This document shows positions 17,189 to 27,064 of a stretch of 64,000 bases of DNA, in pieces (the stretch's first letter is position 1; every line of letters begins with the position of its first letter). Below the pieces are notes generated by a model. That model was not told the origin of the DNA. It did no database searches and saw only the letters and a list, made by a program, of their open reading frames with translations. Made by a program: the position numbers and the translations under genes. Source of the DNA: Panacagrimonas sp052386745 (GTDB lineage: Bacteria; Pseudomonadota; Gammaproteobacteria; Nevskiales; Nevskiaceae); NCBI GenBank assembly GCA_052386745.1, contig JBQTJW010000005.1, positions 62,001 through 126,000 on the forward strand, in the 5' to 3' direction.

Positions 17189-18400
17189 CTATCGCCCTGA
17201 AAAATCGCCGCGCGGCGAAGCGCCGACTGCCGGAGACGACGACGTCCCGGCCGCGCCGACCACGTCCTCCACCGTGCGCTCGAAATGCGCCAGCGCGGGC
17301 TCGTTGCAGCCATAGGTGAGATGGCTCTGGGCACCGGAGGCGAACCCGCGCTGCATGCCTTCGCAGGTGGGGAAATCCTCCTCGCAGACGGTGCGGATGG
17401 TCAGGTCCATGTTGCGCGCCCAGTGGCCGCGGGCGCTGTCCGAGTTGATCGGGTTGGGCGTGAAGAAATCCAGGTACATCACGCATTCATCCACGCGCCC
17501 GTCGAGCGGGTACACGCGCCAGGTTTCCACGTGGTCCACCTGCATGACGAACACCGTGTTGGGGAACAGCACGTAGACGATGGTGTTGTGCGCGATGAGA
17601 TTCCACGCGCTCTCGGGAACGCCGCGCTGGGTCTCCATGCTGCGGCGGGGCAGCAGCTCGCGCAGGTGCAGGCCAAAGGCATCGAACACGCACAGGTTGG
17701 AATAGAACAGCGGCGCCACCGTGTTCCGGTGCAGCACGGCGAAGTGGTAGGGCTCCAGGAAGGTGTCAATGGCCAGCTTCCAGTTCATCTTGCGGCGGAT
17801 TTCGCGCGTCTCGTAATGGTGGTAATGGTCGAGCCCGTAGGCCGCGAATTCGGCATCGAGCGCGCCCAGGTGGTGCTGCGCGTCCAGTGCGAAGCCGCTC
17901 GCATTGTTCGTGGGACAGACCCACAGCATGCCGTGGTGCTCGGCGACGGGCAGGGGAACCAGCCCCTGCGAGGCGCGATCCAGGCCGGGAAAATTGCGCT
18001 GGTCCGGCACGCCGCGCAGCGCGCCGTCGAGGCCGTAGGTCCAGCCGTGGTAGGGGCAGGTGAATGCGCGCTGCGCGCTGCAACCGTCCACCAGGCGCGC
18101 GCCGCGGTGGCGGCAGACGTTGAGGAACGCGCGCACGCGGCCGTCGTTGCCGCGTACCACCAGGATCGGGATGCCGGAATGGTCGTCGGTGAAGTGATCG
18201 CCCGGGTTGGGAATCTGGCAGGACAGGCCCATCAGCAGCGGAAACCGCCGAAACAAAACTTGCATTTCCTGCGCCAGCCGCCCGGGACTGCTGTAGCTGG
18301 TGACGGGATGCCGGTAAACCTCGCGGGATACGTCCGTGGTGCCGGCATCGATGTGCGCGAATACGCGGCGCATCAGCACCACCTGGGCCTCGTGATTCAT
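17189..18400 (-). CDS. Rieske non-haem iron oxygenase, alpha subunit
   Basis: 403 residues from ATG 18400. The Rieske cluster motif is C96-R-H98 with C115-P-Y-H118 (CRHRGARLVDG, TCPYHGW). The mononuclear iron site is at LEPYHFAVLH with His219 and His224. The residue three before the first His is Glu216, where naphthalene dioxygenase has Asp; Glu here is also known in carnitine-monooxygenase-type enzymes. The family hydroxylates aromatic rings, demethylates ethers or amines, or oxidises steroids, using electrons from a separate reductase. No ferredoxin or reductase gene is adjacent. It is 24 bases downstream of the isomerase-like gene on the same strand and so in one operon with it. Confidence 0.9.
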   Translation of the reverse strand: MNHEAQVVLMRRVFAHIDAGTTDVSREVYRHPVTSYSSPGRLAQEMQVLFRRFPLLMGLSCQIPNPGDHFTDDHSGIPILVVRGNDGRVRAFLNVCRHRGARLVDGCSAQRAFTCPYHGWTYGLDGALRGVPDQRNFPGLDRASQGLVPLPVAEHHGMLWVCPTNNASGFALDAQHHLGALDAEFAAYGLDHYHHYETREIRRKMNWKLAIDTFLEPYHFAVLHRNTVAPLFYSNLCVFDAFGLHLRELLPRRSMETQRGVPESAWNLIAHNTIVYVLFPNTVFVMQVDHVETWRVYPLDGRVDECVMYLDFFTPNPINSDSARGHWARNMDLTIRTVCEEDFPTCEGMQRGFASGAQSHLTYGCNEPALAHFERTVEDVVGAAGTSSSPAVGASPRGDFSGR

Positions 18401-18424
18401 GCGTTCCCTCCCATCACTCGAACC

Positions 18425-19060
18425 TTACCAGCCGCCGCGGCGCAGCCACTCGCCCAGCAGTTCCATCTTTTCGACGCCGAAGAACAGTTCGCCGTCCACC
18501 CGGAACGAGGGCGAGCCGAACACGCCCACGGCCAGCGACTCGTCCACGGCCTGGCGCAGGAGCGCTGCGCCCTCGCCGTTGGTGAGCGCGTCGAGCAGGG
18601 CGGCGCGGTCCGCGGCATCGCCCAGGCTGGCGACGTCGGCCGCGATGTCGGGCGTGTCGAGCGCGCGGTCTTCCATCCAGTAGGCGTGGAACAGCGCACG
18701 CGCCGCCTCCTGGGCGCGGTGCGGCGCGTGCCGGCGCAGCCAGTGGAAGGCGCGGCCGGCGTGCACCGGGTTGGTCGGCGGCCGGTCGATGGGCCGCTTC
18801 ACGTGCAGGCCGTGCAGGCGCATGTAGCGCGCGGCGTCCTGCTTGAGGTAGGCGCCGCGCAGCGGGATTTCGAGCATGGGCTGAAGGCCCATGACCTTGA
18901 GCACGCTGATCCCCAGCAGCATGGAATGCCATTCGGTCTGGCGACCGTGGCCGGCGGCAAAGGCGTCGATTCTCAGGCTGGCGAAGTAGCCGAACGGCGA
19001 GATGAAATCGAAGTAGAACTGCACCGGCCCCGGAGCGGGCCGCTCGGCAACATCGGGCAT
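18425..19060 (-). CDS. 2-hydroxychromene-2-carboxylate isomerase family (DsbA-like fold)
   Basis: 211 residues from ATG 19060 with CAGGAG upstream. It shows the typical start FYFDFISPFGYFASLRIDA, where the first Ser (ISPFGY) is the glutathione-activating residue of kappa-class GST-like isomerases. NPVHAGRAFHWL lies in the middle, and VFGSPSFRVDGELFFGVEKM near the C-terminus matches the conserved G-V-F-G-x-P end. Family members isomerise chromene-carboxylates in naphthalene-type catabolism with glutathione, and many act on unknown substrates. The Rieske oxygenase directly downstream makes an aromatic catabolic role plausible. The divergent FadH gene starts 185 bases away. Confidence 0.87.
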   Translation of the reverse strand: MPDVAERPAPGPVQFYFDFISPFGYFASLRIDAFAAGHGRQTEWHSMLLGISVLKVMGLQPMLEIPLRGAYLKQDAARYMRLHGLHVKRPIDRPPTNPVHAGRAFHWLRRHAPHRAQEAARALFHAYWMEDRALDTPDIAADVASLGDAADRAALLDALTNGEGAALLRQAVDESLAVGVFGSPSFRVDGELFFGVEKMELLGEWLRRGGW

Positions 19061-19245
19061 GAAGGCTCCTGCGGGTGACGGTTCCCGCCGGCGTCGGCGG
19101 CAGGTGCCGGCATGGTGCCAGAACGTCCCGCGGCCGGCGCCCGGAAGCATTTGAGCCGCAATCGACAGCCGTATGCGATGCGATAATGGGCGCCCGCGCC
19201 GGCCGCCGTCCGACGCGTCACCCGACCCTTCGGCAGACCCCGCAC

Positions 19246-21264
19246 ATGCCCTACACCCACCTGCTGCGACCCCTCGATTTCGGCTTCACCACCCTGCGCA
19301 ACCGCGTGTTCATGGGGTCCATGCACACACGGCTGGAGGACGAGCCCGACGGCATGGAGCGCATGGCCGCGTTCTACGCCGAACGTGCGCGCGGCGAGGC
19401 GGCGCTCATCGTCACCGGGGGTTTCTCGCCCAACGAGGAAGGGCTGGTGGGACCGGCGGGGCGCATGTTTGCGCGCGCCGACCAGATCCCCGAGCACCGG
19501 CTGATGACGGGTGCCGTGCACGAAGCCGGTGGCAAGCTGTGCCTGCAAATCCTGCACGCTGGGCGCTATGCCAAGCACGACCAGATCGTGGCGCCGTCCG
19601 CCATCCGGTCGCCGATCAACCCGCGCATCCCGCGCGCGCTCGGCTCCGACGAGGTGGAGCAGACCATCCAGGACTACGTGCGCTGCGCGATGCTGGGGCG
19701 CGAGGCCGGGTACGACGCGGTGGAACTGATGGGTTCGGAGGGCTACCTGCTGCACCAGTTCTTCGCGCCGCGCTCCAATCAGCGCGACGACGAGTGGGGC
19801 GGCTCGCTGGAAAACCGCATGCGCGTGCCGCTGGAAGTGGCGCGGCGCACGCGGGCCGCGCTCGGGCCGGATTTCCTGATCGTCTACCGCATTTCCATCA
19901 TCGACCTGGTGGAAGGCGGCAATACGGGCGAGGAGATCGTGACCCTGGCCCGTGGCCTGGAGGCGGCTGGCGTGAACCTATTCAACACCGGCATCGGCTG
20001 GCACGACGCCAAGGTGCCGACCATTGCCTACCCGGTGCCGTCGGCGGCCTGGCAGTTTGCGATCCGGCCGCTGCGTGCCGCGGTGAAGGTTCCGCTGGTG
20101 CTGTCCAACCGCATCAACGATCCGGCCGTGGCCGAGGCGGTGCTCGCCTCCGGTGACGCCGACATGGTGTCGATGGCGCGGCCGATGCTGGCCGACCCGC
20201 ACTTTGCCCGCAAGCTGCGCGAACAGCGCGCCGACGAGATCAACACCTGCATCGCCTGCAACCAGGCCTGTCTCGATTTCATCTTCCGCGACGCGGTGTG
20301 CAGCTGCCTGGTCAATCCGTTTGCCTGCCACGAGACCAAGCTGGTGGTGGAACCGGCGCCGCAGCGCAAGCGCGTGGCCGTGGTGGGTGCGGGCCCGGCC
20401 GGGCTGGCCTCAGCCCTGGCGGCCGCGCAGCGCGGGCATGCCGTGACGCTGTTCGAAGCCGCCGCCGAAGTGGGCGGACAGTTCAACCTGGCGCGACGGA
20501 TTCCGGCCAAGGGCGAGTTTGGCCAGACCATGCGCTACTACTCCGCGATGCTGCGCCGGCACGGCGCCGAGATCCGCGTGAACACGCGCGCAACGGCGGC
20601 CGACCTCGAAGGCTTCGACGAGGTGGTGATCGCCACCGGCGTCACGCCGCGTCAGCTGGATCTTCCCGGCATCGACCATCCCAAGGTGGTGAGCTACCCG
20701 GATGCGCTCACCGGCGCGCGCAAGGTCGGTGCGCGCGTGGCGATCATCGGCATGGGCGGCATCGGCTACGACATGGCCGAATTCCTGTGCGCCGAAGCGG
20801 TCGCCCCCGGCGAGCGCATCGTGCAGTTCCAGAAGGACTGGGGCATCGACCCGCTCAACCGCGGCCCCGGCGGACTGCTGCCCAGCGGCATTCCGCCGCT
20901 CAAGCCGGCGCGCGAGGTCACCATGCTGCAGCGGCGCAGCAGCCGCCCCGGCAACACGCTGGGCCTGAGCACCGGCTGGGTGCTCAAGAGCGAGATCACG
21001 CGCTACGGCGTGAAGCAGATCGTCGGCGCGAACTACGAGCGTATCGACGACCAGGGCCTGCATTACAGCGTCGACGGCCAGACGCGCCTGCTGCCGGTGG
21101 ACACGGTGGTGATCTGCGCCGGACAGGAGCCGGAAACCGGCCTGTACGAGCAGCTTCGCGCCGCCGGGCGCAAGCCGCACCTCGTTGGCGGCGCCGCCAA
21201 GGCCGCCGAGCTGGACGCGCTCTACGCCATCAAGGAAGGCACGCGTCTCGGCCTGCGCCTGTAG
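19246..21264 (+). CDS. fadH: 2,4-dienoyl-CoA reductase (FadH-type, NADPH:flavin oxidoreductase)
   Basis: 672 residues from ATG 19246, exactly the length of E. coli FadH. An Old Yellow Enzyme TIM barrel occupies residues 1-350, with the FMN motif ELMGSEGYLLHQFFAPRSNQ and DEWGGSLENRMR. A 4Fe-4S Cys cluster follows (INTCIACNQACLDFIF, then C-S-C). The C-terminal half has an FAD motif VAVVGAGPAGLASALAAAQR and an NADPH motif VAIIGMGGIGYDMAEF. It reduces 2,4-dienoyl-CoA during beta-oxidation of unsaturated acids. Related enzymes reduce other conjugated ketones or amine substrates. Next to two acyl-CoA dehydrogenases, a dienoyl-CoA role fits. Confidence 0.9.
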   Translation: MPYTHLLRPLDFGFTTLRNRVFMGSMHTRLEDEPDGMERMAAFYAERARGEAALIVTGGFSPNEEGLVGPAGRMFARADQIPEHRLMTGAVHEAGGKLCLQILHAGRYAKHDQIVAPSAIRSPINPRIPRALGSDEVEQTIQDYVRCAMLGREAGYDAVELMGSEGYLLHQFFAPRSNQRDDEWGGSLENRMRVPLEVARRTRAALGPDFLIVYRISIIDLVEGGNTGEEIVTLARGLEAAGVNLFNTGIGWHDAKVPTIAYPVPSAAWQFAIRPLRAAVKVPLVLSNRINDPAVAEAVLASGDADMVSMARPMLADPHFARKLREQRADEINTCIACNQACLDFIFRDAVCSCLVNPFACHETKLVVEPAPQRKRVAVVGAGPAGLASALAAAQRGHAVTLFEAAAEVGGQFNLARRIPAKGEFGQTMRYYSAMLRRHGAEIRVNTRATAADLEGFDEVVIATGVTPRQLDLPGIDHPKVVSYPDALTGARKVGARVAIIGMGGIGYDMAEFLCAEAVAPGERIVQFQKDWGIDPLNRGPGGLLPSGIPPLKPAREVTMLQRRSSRPGNTLGLSTGWVLKSEITRYGVKQIVGANYERIDDQGLHYSVDGQTRLLPVDTVVICAGQEPETGLYEQLRAAGRKPHLVGGAAKAAELDALYAIKEGTRLGLRL

Positions 21265-21272
21265 CGATGGCT

Positions 21273-21292
21273 GCGGCGCGGCTCCGCGCCGC
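21273..21292. terminator. GC-rich convergent hairpin
   Basis: GCGGCGCG (21273-21280) pairs with CGCGCCGC (21285-21292) over a 4-base loop. It lies in the 48-base gap between the converging fadH and murA genes. No T-tract is present, so it is a weak candidate two-way terminator. Confidence 0.4.
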
Positions 21293-21312
21293 GCGAATCT
21301 GGCGGGGCGATT

Positions 21313-22581
<1,269 letters not shown>

Positions 22582-22813
22582 GGGCGATGCGGGGTGCGAG
22601 GGCAGGTGAAAGGCGCGGAATTCGAAGTGCGCCGGCAGGAACAAGGTCCGGGGGCTGGTAGGTGGGCGGACGCACGAGGTCTGGGCGGAAACCATCAGGA
22701 CAATCCCGATTGGAGCATCTTCTGATTTGGTCTGGGCCCATCACCTTGACAGCCTGGACGTATCACTGTGCATCGCTCCCCGATACCGCCGAACGGACCC
22801 TAAAATAATCGAT

Positions 22814-22847
22814 GTGATCGCCGAACCTGCGGCCGGCAAGCGATCAC
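22814..22847. repeat. Inverted repeat outside the element's left end
   Basis: GTGATCGC (22814-22821) pairs with GCGATCAC (22840-22847) over 18 bases. On the minus strand it is followed by ATCGATTATTTTA, so it could be a weak terminator. One reading is that it ended the original tRNA transcript before the element inserted. That is speculative. Confidence 0.45.
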
Positions 22848-22905
22848 AGCGCCTGTACGTTCAAGCACCAGGCAGAATTTCCGCGCAATGCGCAAGAGCA
22901 TCCTG

Positions 22906-22923
22906 ATGGTGCCGAAGCCGACT
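22906..22923 (-). repeat. Candidate displaced attachment site (degenerate tRNA 3' end)
   Basis: The 18 bases here match the tRNA-Leu 3' end plus two flanking bases at 29181-29200 at every position except two single-base deletions, in the same orientation. This is what remains when an element inserts into a tRNA gene and the displaced 3' end drifts. The match is short and imperfect, so chance cannot be excluded. Confidence 0.45.
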
Positions 22924-22980
22924 TCACAAAGTCATGATAACAGCATGATTTTTCGATGATGTTTAAATGTGGGCATCGGC

Positions 22981-23001
22981 AGTTACCCGTAAAGTTACCC
23001 G
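22981..23001 (+). repeat. Integrase arm-type repeats, left end
   Basis: Two direct copies of AGTTACCCG (22981-22989 and 22993-23001) are separated by TAA. The same 23-base block, with two following C bases, occurs at 29036-29058 next to the integrase. The 12-base period and occurrence near both ends fit arm-type binding sites of a tyrosine recombinase. Confidence 0.7.
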
Positions 23002-23369
23002 CCAATCCAAAATCCCGACGAGCGGCGTGCAGATGGGCAAATCCCGTCCAGAGCCGCGCGACGCGTCGGCCCGCGGACTCGCGTCGGCCGCGCCCAGAAT
23101 TTTCGGGCGCTGAAAAATCGTCCCTATCCCGCCAGGCGCTGTGCCGCAGTGCTGCCGTTCGCACCTCAGCGCGACCTGAAGAGCCTTGCTAATCGCTCGC
23201 ACCTCGATTCGGCATGCCTGACGGCTTCACGGCGGGTTCACGCGTACCTTCACGGACGACGTGTGAACTCGCCCGGGGCTCTGTCTATCTGCATAAGAGT
23301 CGCGGCCTCTTCGCACCCGTAGGCATCGATCCAGGGAGGACCCATGACTCTGACCCCTGCCGCAAACCT

Positions 23370-23613
23370 GCGGGGACAGCGGGGACAGCGGGGACAGGGC
23401 GTCTAAGTCATTGAATGGTCTGAGACTATCTGTCCCCGCAGAGCTGACCCTGCCCGGGGACGATGCGGGGACAGCGGGGACAAATCTGCGGACCGCTGAT
23501 TGTCCCCGCATTGGTGTTTGCGGTGACAAAGCGGGGACACGATGCGGTGACAGAAAAGCCCTTTGTTTACTTATGGTTCTGCCATTTGTCCCCGCTGTCC
23601 CCGCTGTCCCCGC
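23370..23613. other. Iteron array, candidate replication origin of the element
   Basis: The 9-mer GCGGGGACA occurs three times in tandem at 23370-23396, twice in tandem at 23465-23482 and once at 23531-23539. On the opposite strand it occurs at 23431-23439, 23501-23509 and three times in tandem at 23587-23613. Two variants GCGGTGACA lie at 23520-23528 and 23544-23552. A segment of about 38% GC (23553-23586) sits between the last variant and the terminal triple, a natural unwinding region. The array starts 20 bases after the stop of the primase-helicase. Phage P4 origins contain iterons of the GGTGAACA type bound by its alpha primase-helicase, so this reads as the element's origin. Binding is not shown by the sequence. 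Confidence 0.75.
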
Positions 23614-23632
23614 ACTCCGAATAGCTTCCCGC

Positions 23633-26533
23633 TCAGGCATCAGCATGGTCTGCCGTGGTTTCGATAGGGTCTGCGCCTTCGGCGGTTGCCCAGATGCTCG
23701 GCAGAATCACGTAACACCAGGTCAGACCGAGCCGCGGAAGGCGCACGCGCTTGGTGTACTTGCGGCTTTTCTCGTCACGGTCCAGCGCGCCCACGTCGGC
23801 CAGCACCCTGGCAACGTCGGACGGATCGAACCCCGCGCAAATCTGGTCGCGGAAGGTCTCCCGCAACACATAGAATGCATCGGCCGATTCCAGTGTCCCG
23901 GCCTGCACGAAGGGTTTCCGGAAACCGGCACGATCATTGGTGATCCAGTCGTTCGAGCCGTCTTCCTTCCAGGGCGCGAACCTTCCCTCGCCGTATCGCT
24001 CCAGGAACTGACGTACCTGCGCAACCATTCGTGCCGGTTCCACATTGGTGGCCCCTCCGCGCAGCTCTAGCCACGCGCGAAAACAGGTGCGCGCCGCGCC
24101 CTCGGCCTCGCCGGCCTCCCATCCCGTGATGCCCATGCGCGAGGCCAACTCTCCAGCTGCCGCGACCAGGGCGAAGCGTGAGGCCACGCGCCACGCCTGC
24201 CCATCCGCCTTCGATGGCAATACCGACGCACAGAACGCAGCCCGCGCCGTACGCAGTTCATCCGCGAGCTTCTCGCCGCGGCGTAGCACCCCCTCGATAA
24301 AGGCGGGCGCTGCCGTCCCGTGGTACTGCGCGGCCGATGCGCACAGCGCACGCGAGAAAGCCGCTGCATCGGCGTGCCCGTGCAGCGTCTCGAACAGGCC
24401 GCGCCCAGCGCCGGCATCCGCGGGAATCTCCGCGAGGCGAGTCTCCTGCCCGGCCTGCGCGGTCTTGCCGTCCTGCCGCATGTGCTCCGCCAAGGACACT
24501 TCGCCGGCACTGAGAAACAGCAGGCGCCAGCGCAGCACGGGGCGAGCCGACCCGGTGCGGTGCGCGCGTTGTTTGCCCTCGCCGTTGCCGAGCATGTAAG
24601 CCGCTTGCCCGGCCATTTTCGGGTCCACCTGCGCCAGCTCGTCCAGAATCAGCAGCGCGTCGTTGTGCATGGCGGCCACGGCTTCGAGTGCGTTGTCGGT
24701 CGCGCGCCAGCGGCGCAGGTAATCCACCCCACCGAACACGCTGGCGGCCAGGCGCAGCGCCGTGGTCTTGCCGGTGCTCGATCCGCCGCGCAGATGAAAC
24801 CCGCCCGGCTCTTCGCCTGTGGCGTGCAGCAGCATCGACGCAAAGGCCATCGACACCACGAACAACAGGCGCGAATTGCCGCGGCACAGATCGGCCACAT
24901 CGGTGCGCCAGTCGGCCAGCTCGCCGGCACTGCGATACACGCGGTCCCGCAGACTTTCGGATTGGAAGTAGACCGGCTCGCGCGTCTCGCCGATGGTGCG
25001 ATCCGGCATCACGAACACGCGGGCCGCACCCTCGCCATGCCAGCCGGTGCGCTCCACCGAGCGCGCATGCTGGTTCGGCTTGGCTTGTGCCAGGTACTCG
25101 ACAAACAGGTTCCGCGCCTTCTGCGAGGGCGGTACGAAGAAACCCTGCCGCAGCAGCTCGCCGCGCATCTCCTCGCCCGAGCCGCTGAACATCCGCCAGG
25201 GCAAAGCCCATCGGTGCGTGTGCGCGTCCTTGTCCTCGAAGTCGATCTGAAGGCCCCAATTCTCCTGCTCGGTGTCGCGCAGATAGGCGAGCACGCGCAG
25301 CGGTGGGCAGACGCGGAAGGGCGGTTCCAGCGGCTCGTCCGGCCCCTTGCCGCGACCGCGAAACCAGACGGCATCGATATCGACGGTGAAGCCCGCGGCG
25401 TAATCGTCGCGTGCTCGGTTTGGTTTCGGAGCGGCAATCTGTCCGGAGCCCGCGCGATTCTTCTCTCGACGCTGGTCCAGGCTCACGACGCGCGCACCCG
25501 GTGCGGCTGACGCGGGTGCGTGCGCAGACACCGCAGCAGGCTCGGCAGGCGCGGCCTGCGTGCTCGTCTCGGTCTCGACGGCTGGCGTCGCCTCTACCCC
25601 TCCCAAAAGCGCAGCCCGCGCGCGCTCCGCGCCCCAGGCCGCGCACAGATCGTTCCAGTCGGTGCCGGTATCGCCGGGCTCGAACTCGGGCGCGATCACG
25701 ATGCCTCCGACAGCCGCCGCGGCCTCGTGCGCCTTCGTCTGTCCCGGGTTGCCCGTGGTGCCGTGATCGTTATCCGCGAGGATCACCAGGCGCACGTCGG
25801 GCAGCTTCGCGCGCAGCGCCACGGCCACGGGCAGCAGGTTGCCGGCATCGAAGGCCACGGCCACCGGCCAGCCCGTCAGTTCATGCACCGTGGCGCCTGT
25901 GGCGTAGCCTTCCGCGATGCCCAGCACGGCGCCTGCCTTGGGCTTGCCAATGGCGTGATAGCGCCCCGCCTTGGCTGTGCCGGTGCCGAACTTCTTGGAA
26001 CCATCCGGCTGAACAAATTGAAGGCCGAATAACTCGCCCGCGGTGTCGCGCACGGGGATCAGCAACTGCTCGCCGAGCTGGCGGATGCCGTAGGCGCGTA
26101 CGCACTTCTTCGCCAGGTAAGGGTGCGTGACGCGCACCGACGGTCGGGCTTCAGCCCACAGGCGCGCGGCCTTTTTGCGCCCCTTCTCGCGCTCCGCGTC
26201 CAGTGCCGCGGCACGGGCCGCACGTGCGGCCTCGATCCGCTGGCGCGTCTGCGCTTGCTCCGCCGCACTCAGTTCGCGGCCGATGTTGGCGTGCCAGGTG
26301 TGCGATGCGCCGGCATCGCGCCATGTGCCGAATTCGCCGGCCGGCAGACCATCACCGTGCAACACGAACCATCCGTTCTTGCTGCCGCGCTTCTCGCCTT
26401 CAACATGGAAGCGATGCAGGGCGCCATCGGCCACGATCACGGATCGGTCGGACGGCTCGATACCAGCATCGGCCATCGCGCTGAAGAAGTGATCGAGAAT
26501 TTCGCCCGTTGAAGGCAAACGATCAGAGTGCAT
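23633..26533 (-). CDS. Primase-helicase of the integrated element (TOPRIM plus DUF927/SF3-like ATPase)
   Basis: 966 residues from ATG 26533. The N-terminal part (1-300) has a TOPRIM primase core with Glu in AEGYATGATVHEL and the acidic pair in VILADNDHG at about residue 253. A linker of low-complexity Ala/Pro/Thr (about 315-350) follows. The C-terminal half is a DUF927-type ATPase with Walker A GGSSTGKTTALRLAAS near 584 and Walker B LLILDELAQVD near 628. This is the fused primase-helicase layout of P4 alpha-like replication proteins, acting at an origin. It overlaps the upstream Cys-rich gene by 11 bases. The iteron array lies directly behind it. Confidence 0.85.
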   Translation of the reverse strand: MHSDRLPSTGEILDHFFSAMADAGIEPSDRSVIVADGALHRFHVEGEKRGSKNGWFVLHGDGLPAGEFGTWRDAGASHTWHANIGRELSAAEQAQTRQRIEAARAARAAALDAEREKGRKKAARLWAEARPSVRVTHPYLAKKCVRAYGIRQLGEQLLIPVRDTAGELFGLQFVQPDGSKKFGTGTAKAGRYHAIGKPKAGAVLGIAEGYATGATVHELTGWPVAVAFDAGNLLPVAVALRAKLPDVRLVILADNDHGTTGNPGQTKAHEAAAAVGGIVIAPEFEPGDTGTDWNDLCAAWGAERARAALLGGVEATPAVETETSTQAAPAEPAAVSAHAPASAAPGARVVSLDQRREKNRAGSGQIAAPKPNRARDDYAAGFTVDIDAVWFRGRGKGPDEPLEPPFRVCPPLRVLAYLRDTEQENWGLQIDFEDKDAHTHRWALPWRMFSGSGEEMRGELLRQGFFVPPSQKARNLFVEYLAQAKPNQHARSVERTGWHGEGAARVFVMPDRTIGETREPVYFQSESLRDRVYRSAGELADWRTDVADLCRGNSRLLFVVSMAFASMLLHATGEEPGGFHLRGGSSTGKTTALRLAASVFGGVDYLRRWRATDNALEAVAAMHNDALLILDELAQVDPKMAGQAAYMLGNGEGKQRAHRTGSARPVLRWRLLFLSAGEVSLAEHMRQDGKTAQAGQETRLAEIPADAGAGRGLFETLHGHADAAAFSRALCASAAQYHGTAAPAFIEGVLRRGEKLADELRTARAAFCASVLPSKADGQAWRVASRFALVAAAGELASRMGITGWEAGEAEGAARTCFRAWLELRGGATNVEPARMVAQVRQFLERYGEGRFAPWKEDGSNDWITNDRAGFRKPFVQAGTLESADAFYVLRETFRDQICAGFDPSDVARVLADVGALDRDEKSRKYTKRVRLPRLGLTWCYVILPSIWATAEGADPIETTADHADA

Positions 26534-26810
26534 CGCCCGTCATCCAGGCGAAATGCTCGCACCAGTGATTCGCCGGCACTTCGCGCAGGCTGATCGCGGG
26601 CAATAGCGAACGCTGTCCAGCGGCTTCGTCGAAGCGGCAATAGCCGAATGGATCATCTCGGGACGGCTGTGCAGTCTCGAAGAATGCGCAATAGCGGCAG
26701 GCTTCCCCGGGCCGCCGCACTCGCAACGGCGGGCGACCGCTGCCGGTGCCGCAGTAGCCAGGCAGCACCATGGGCGCGGGCTTCGCGAACAGCTCATCGC
26801 CCGGCTTCAT
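26523..26810 (-). CDS. Small Cys-rich protein of the element, unknown function
   Basis: 95 residues from ATG 26810. Cysteines fall as G-Y-C, C-R-Y-C, Y-C-R-F and W-C-E-H-F (about residues 20 to 87), which could bind one zinc ion. No signal or membrane segment is seen. Its start overlaps the alpA stop by four bases (ATGA) and its end overlaps the primase start by 11 bases, so the three are translated together. Such position and size suggest a replication or regulatory helper. I do not recognise the family. Confidence 0.7.
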   Translation of the reverse strand: MKPGDELFAKPAPMVLPGYCGTGSGRPPLRVRRPGEACRYCAFFETAQPSRDDPFGYCRFDEAAGQRSLLPAISLREVPANHWCEHFAWMTGDAL

Positions 26811-27007
26811 TTCGCACTCCGAGACTCCGCGGTGCGGGCCTCGATAAACGCTGCAATCTCGTCAGAGCGCCAAGCGGTGGTGCGAGGGCCGACCTTCAAG
26901 CGTTTTGGAAACGTCCCATCGCGTTCGCGCTGATAGATGGTTGACTTACTGCAAGCCGTGCGCCGGACAACTTCCGGCAGGCGAAGCAGGGTTACTTCCG
27001 TTGACAT
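26807..27007 (-). CDS. AlpA family transcriptional regulator
   Basis: 66 residues from ATG 27007, with CAGGAA eight bases upstream. A short winged MerR/Xis-like helix-turn-helix is visible: LLRLPEVVRRTACSKSTIYQ, then RERDGTFPKRLKVGPRTTAW and RSDEIAAFIEAR. This is the classic AlpA pattern. In P4-like and cryptic prophage elements AlpA proteins activate integrase or excision genes and often act as excisionase. The gene leads the replication operon and has a 7-bp inverted repeat 58 bases upstream that could be its own operator. Confidence 0.9.
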   Translation of the reverse strand: MSTEVTLLRLPEVVRRTACSKSTIYQRERDGTFPKRLKVGPRTTAWRSDEIAAFIEARTAESRSAK

Positions 27008-27064
27008 GGATAAATTCCTGTTGAAGCCAGTTAAGGCCGACAGGACCATGTTGACGATCAGCCT

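Larger units (their letters stand above)
22582..23369. other. Intergenic stretch: murA leader and left flank of the integrated element
   Basis: No credible gene is seen in these 788 bases. The first part must hold the murA promoter on the minus strand, though no clear -35/-10 pair could be fixed. A TTGACA at about 22746 on the plus strand has no matching -10. From about 22906 the features described separately follow: an att-like sequence, an AT-rich stretch (22924-22975) and two integrase arm repeats. From 23004 to 23369 I see only short frames without family likeness. Confidence 0.6.

Noticed and set aside
22746..22751. TTGACA as a -35 element pointing into the element
   Set aside because: No -10 hexamer is found at 16-18 bases, and no gene follows on that strand.
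23370..23613. Possible CRISPR array
   Set aside because: Units are 9 bases, occur in both orientations and lack regular unique spacers. No cas genes are present.
23227..23646. Minus-strand frame rich in SPLSPLSP and AGTAGTAG repeats
   Set aside because: The repeats are only the translation of the tandem 9-mers. No family likeness and no ribosome site; the DNA is better explained as an iteron array.
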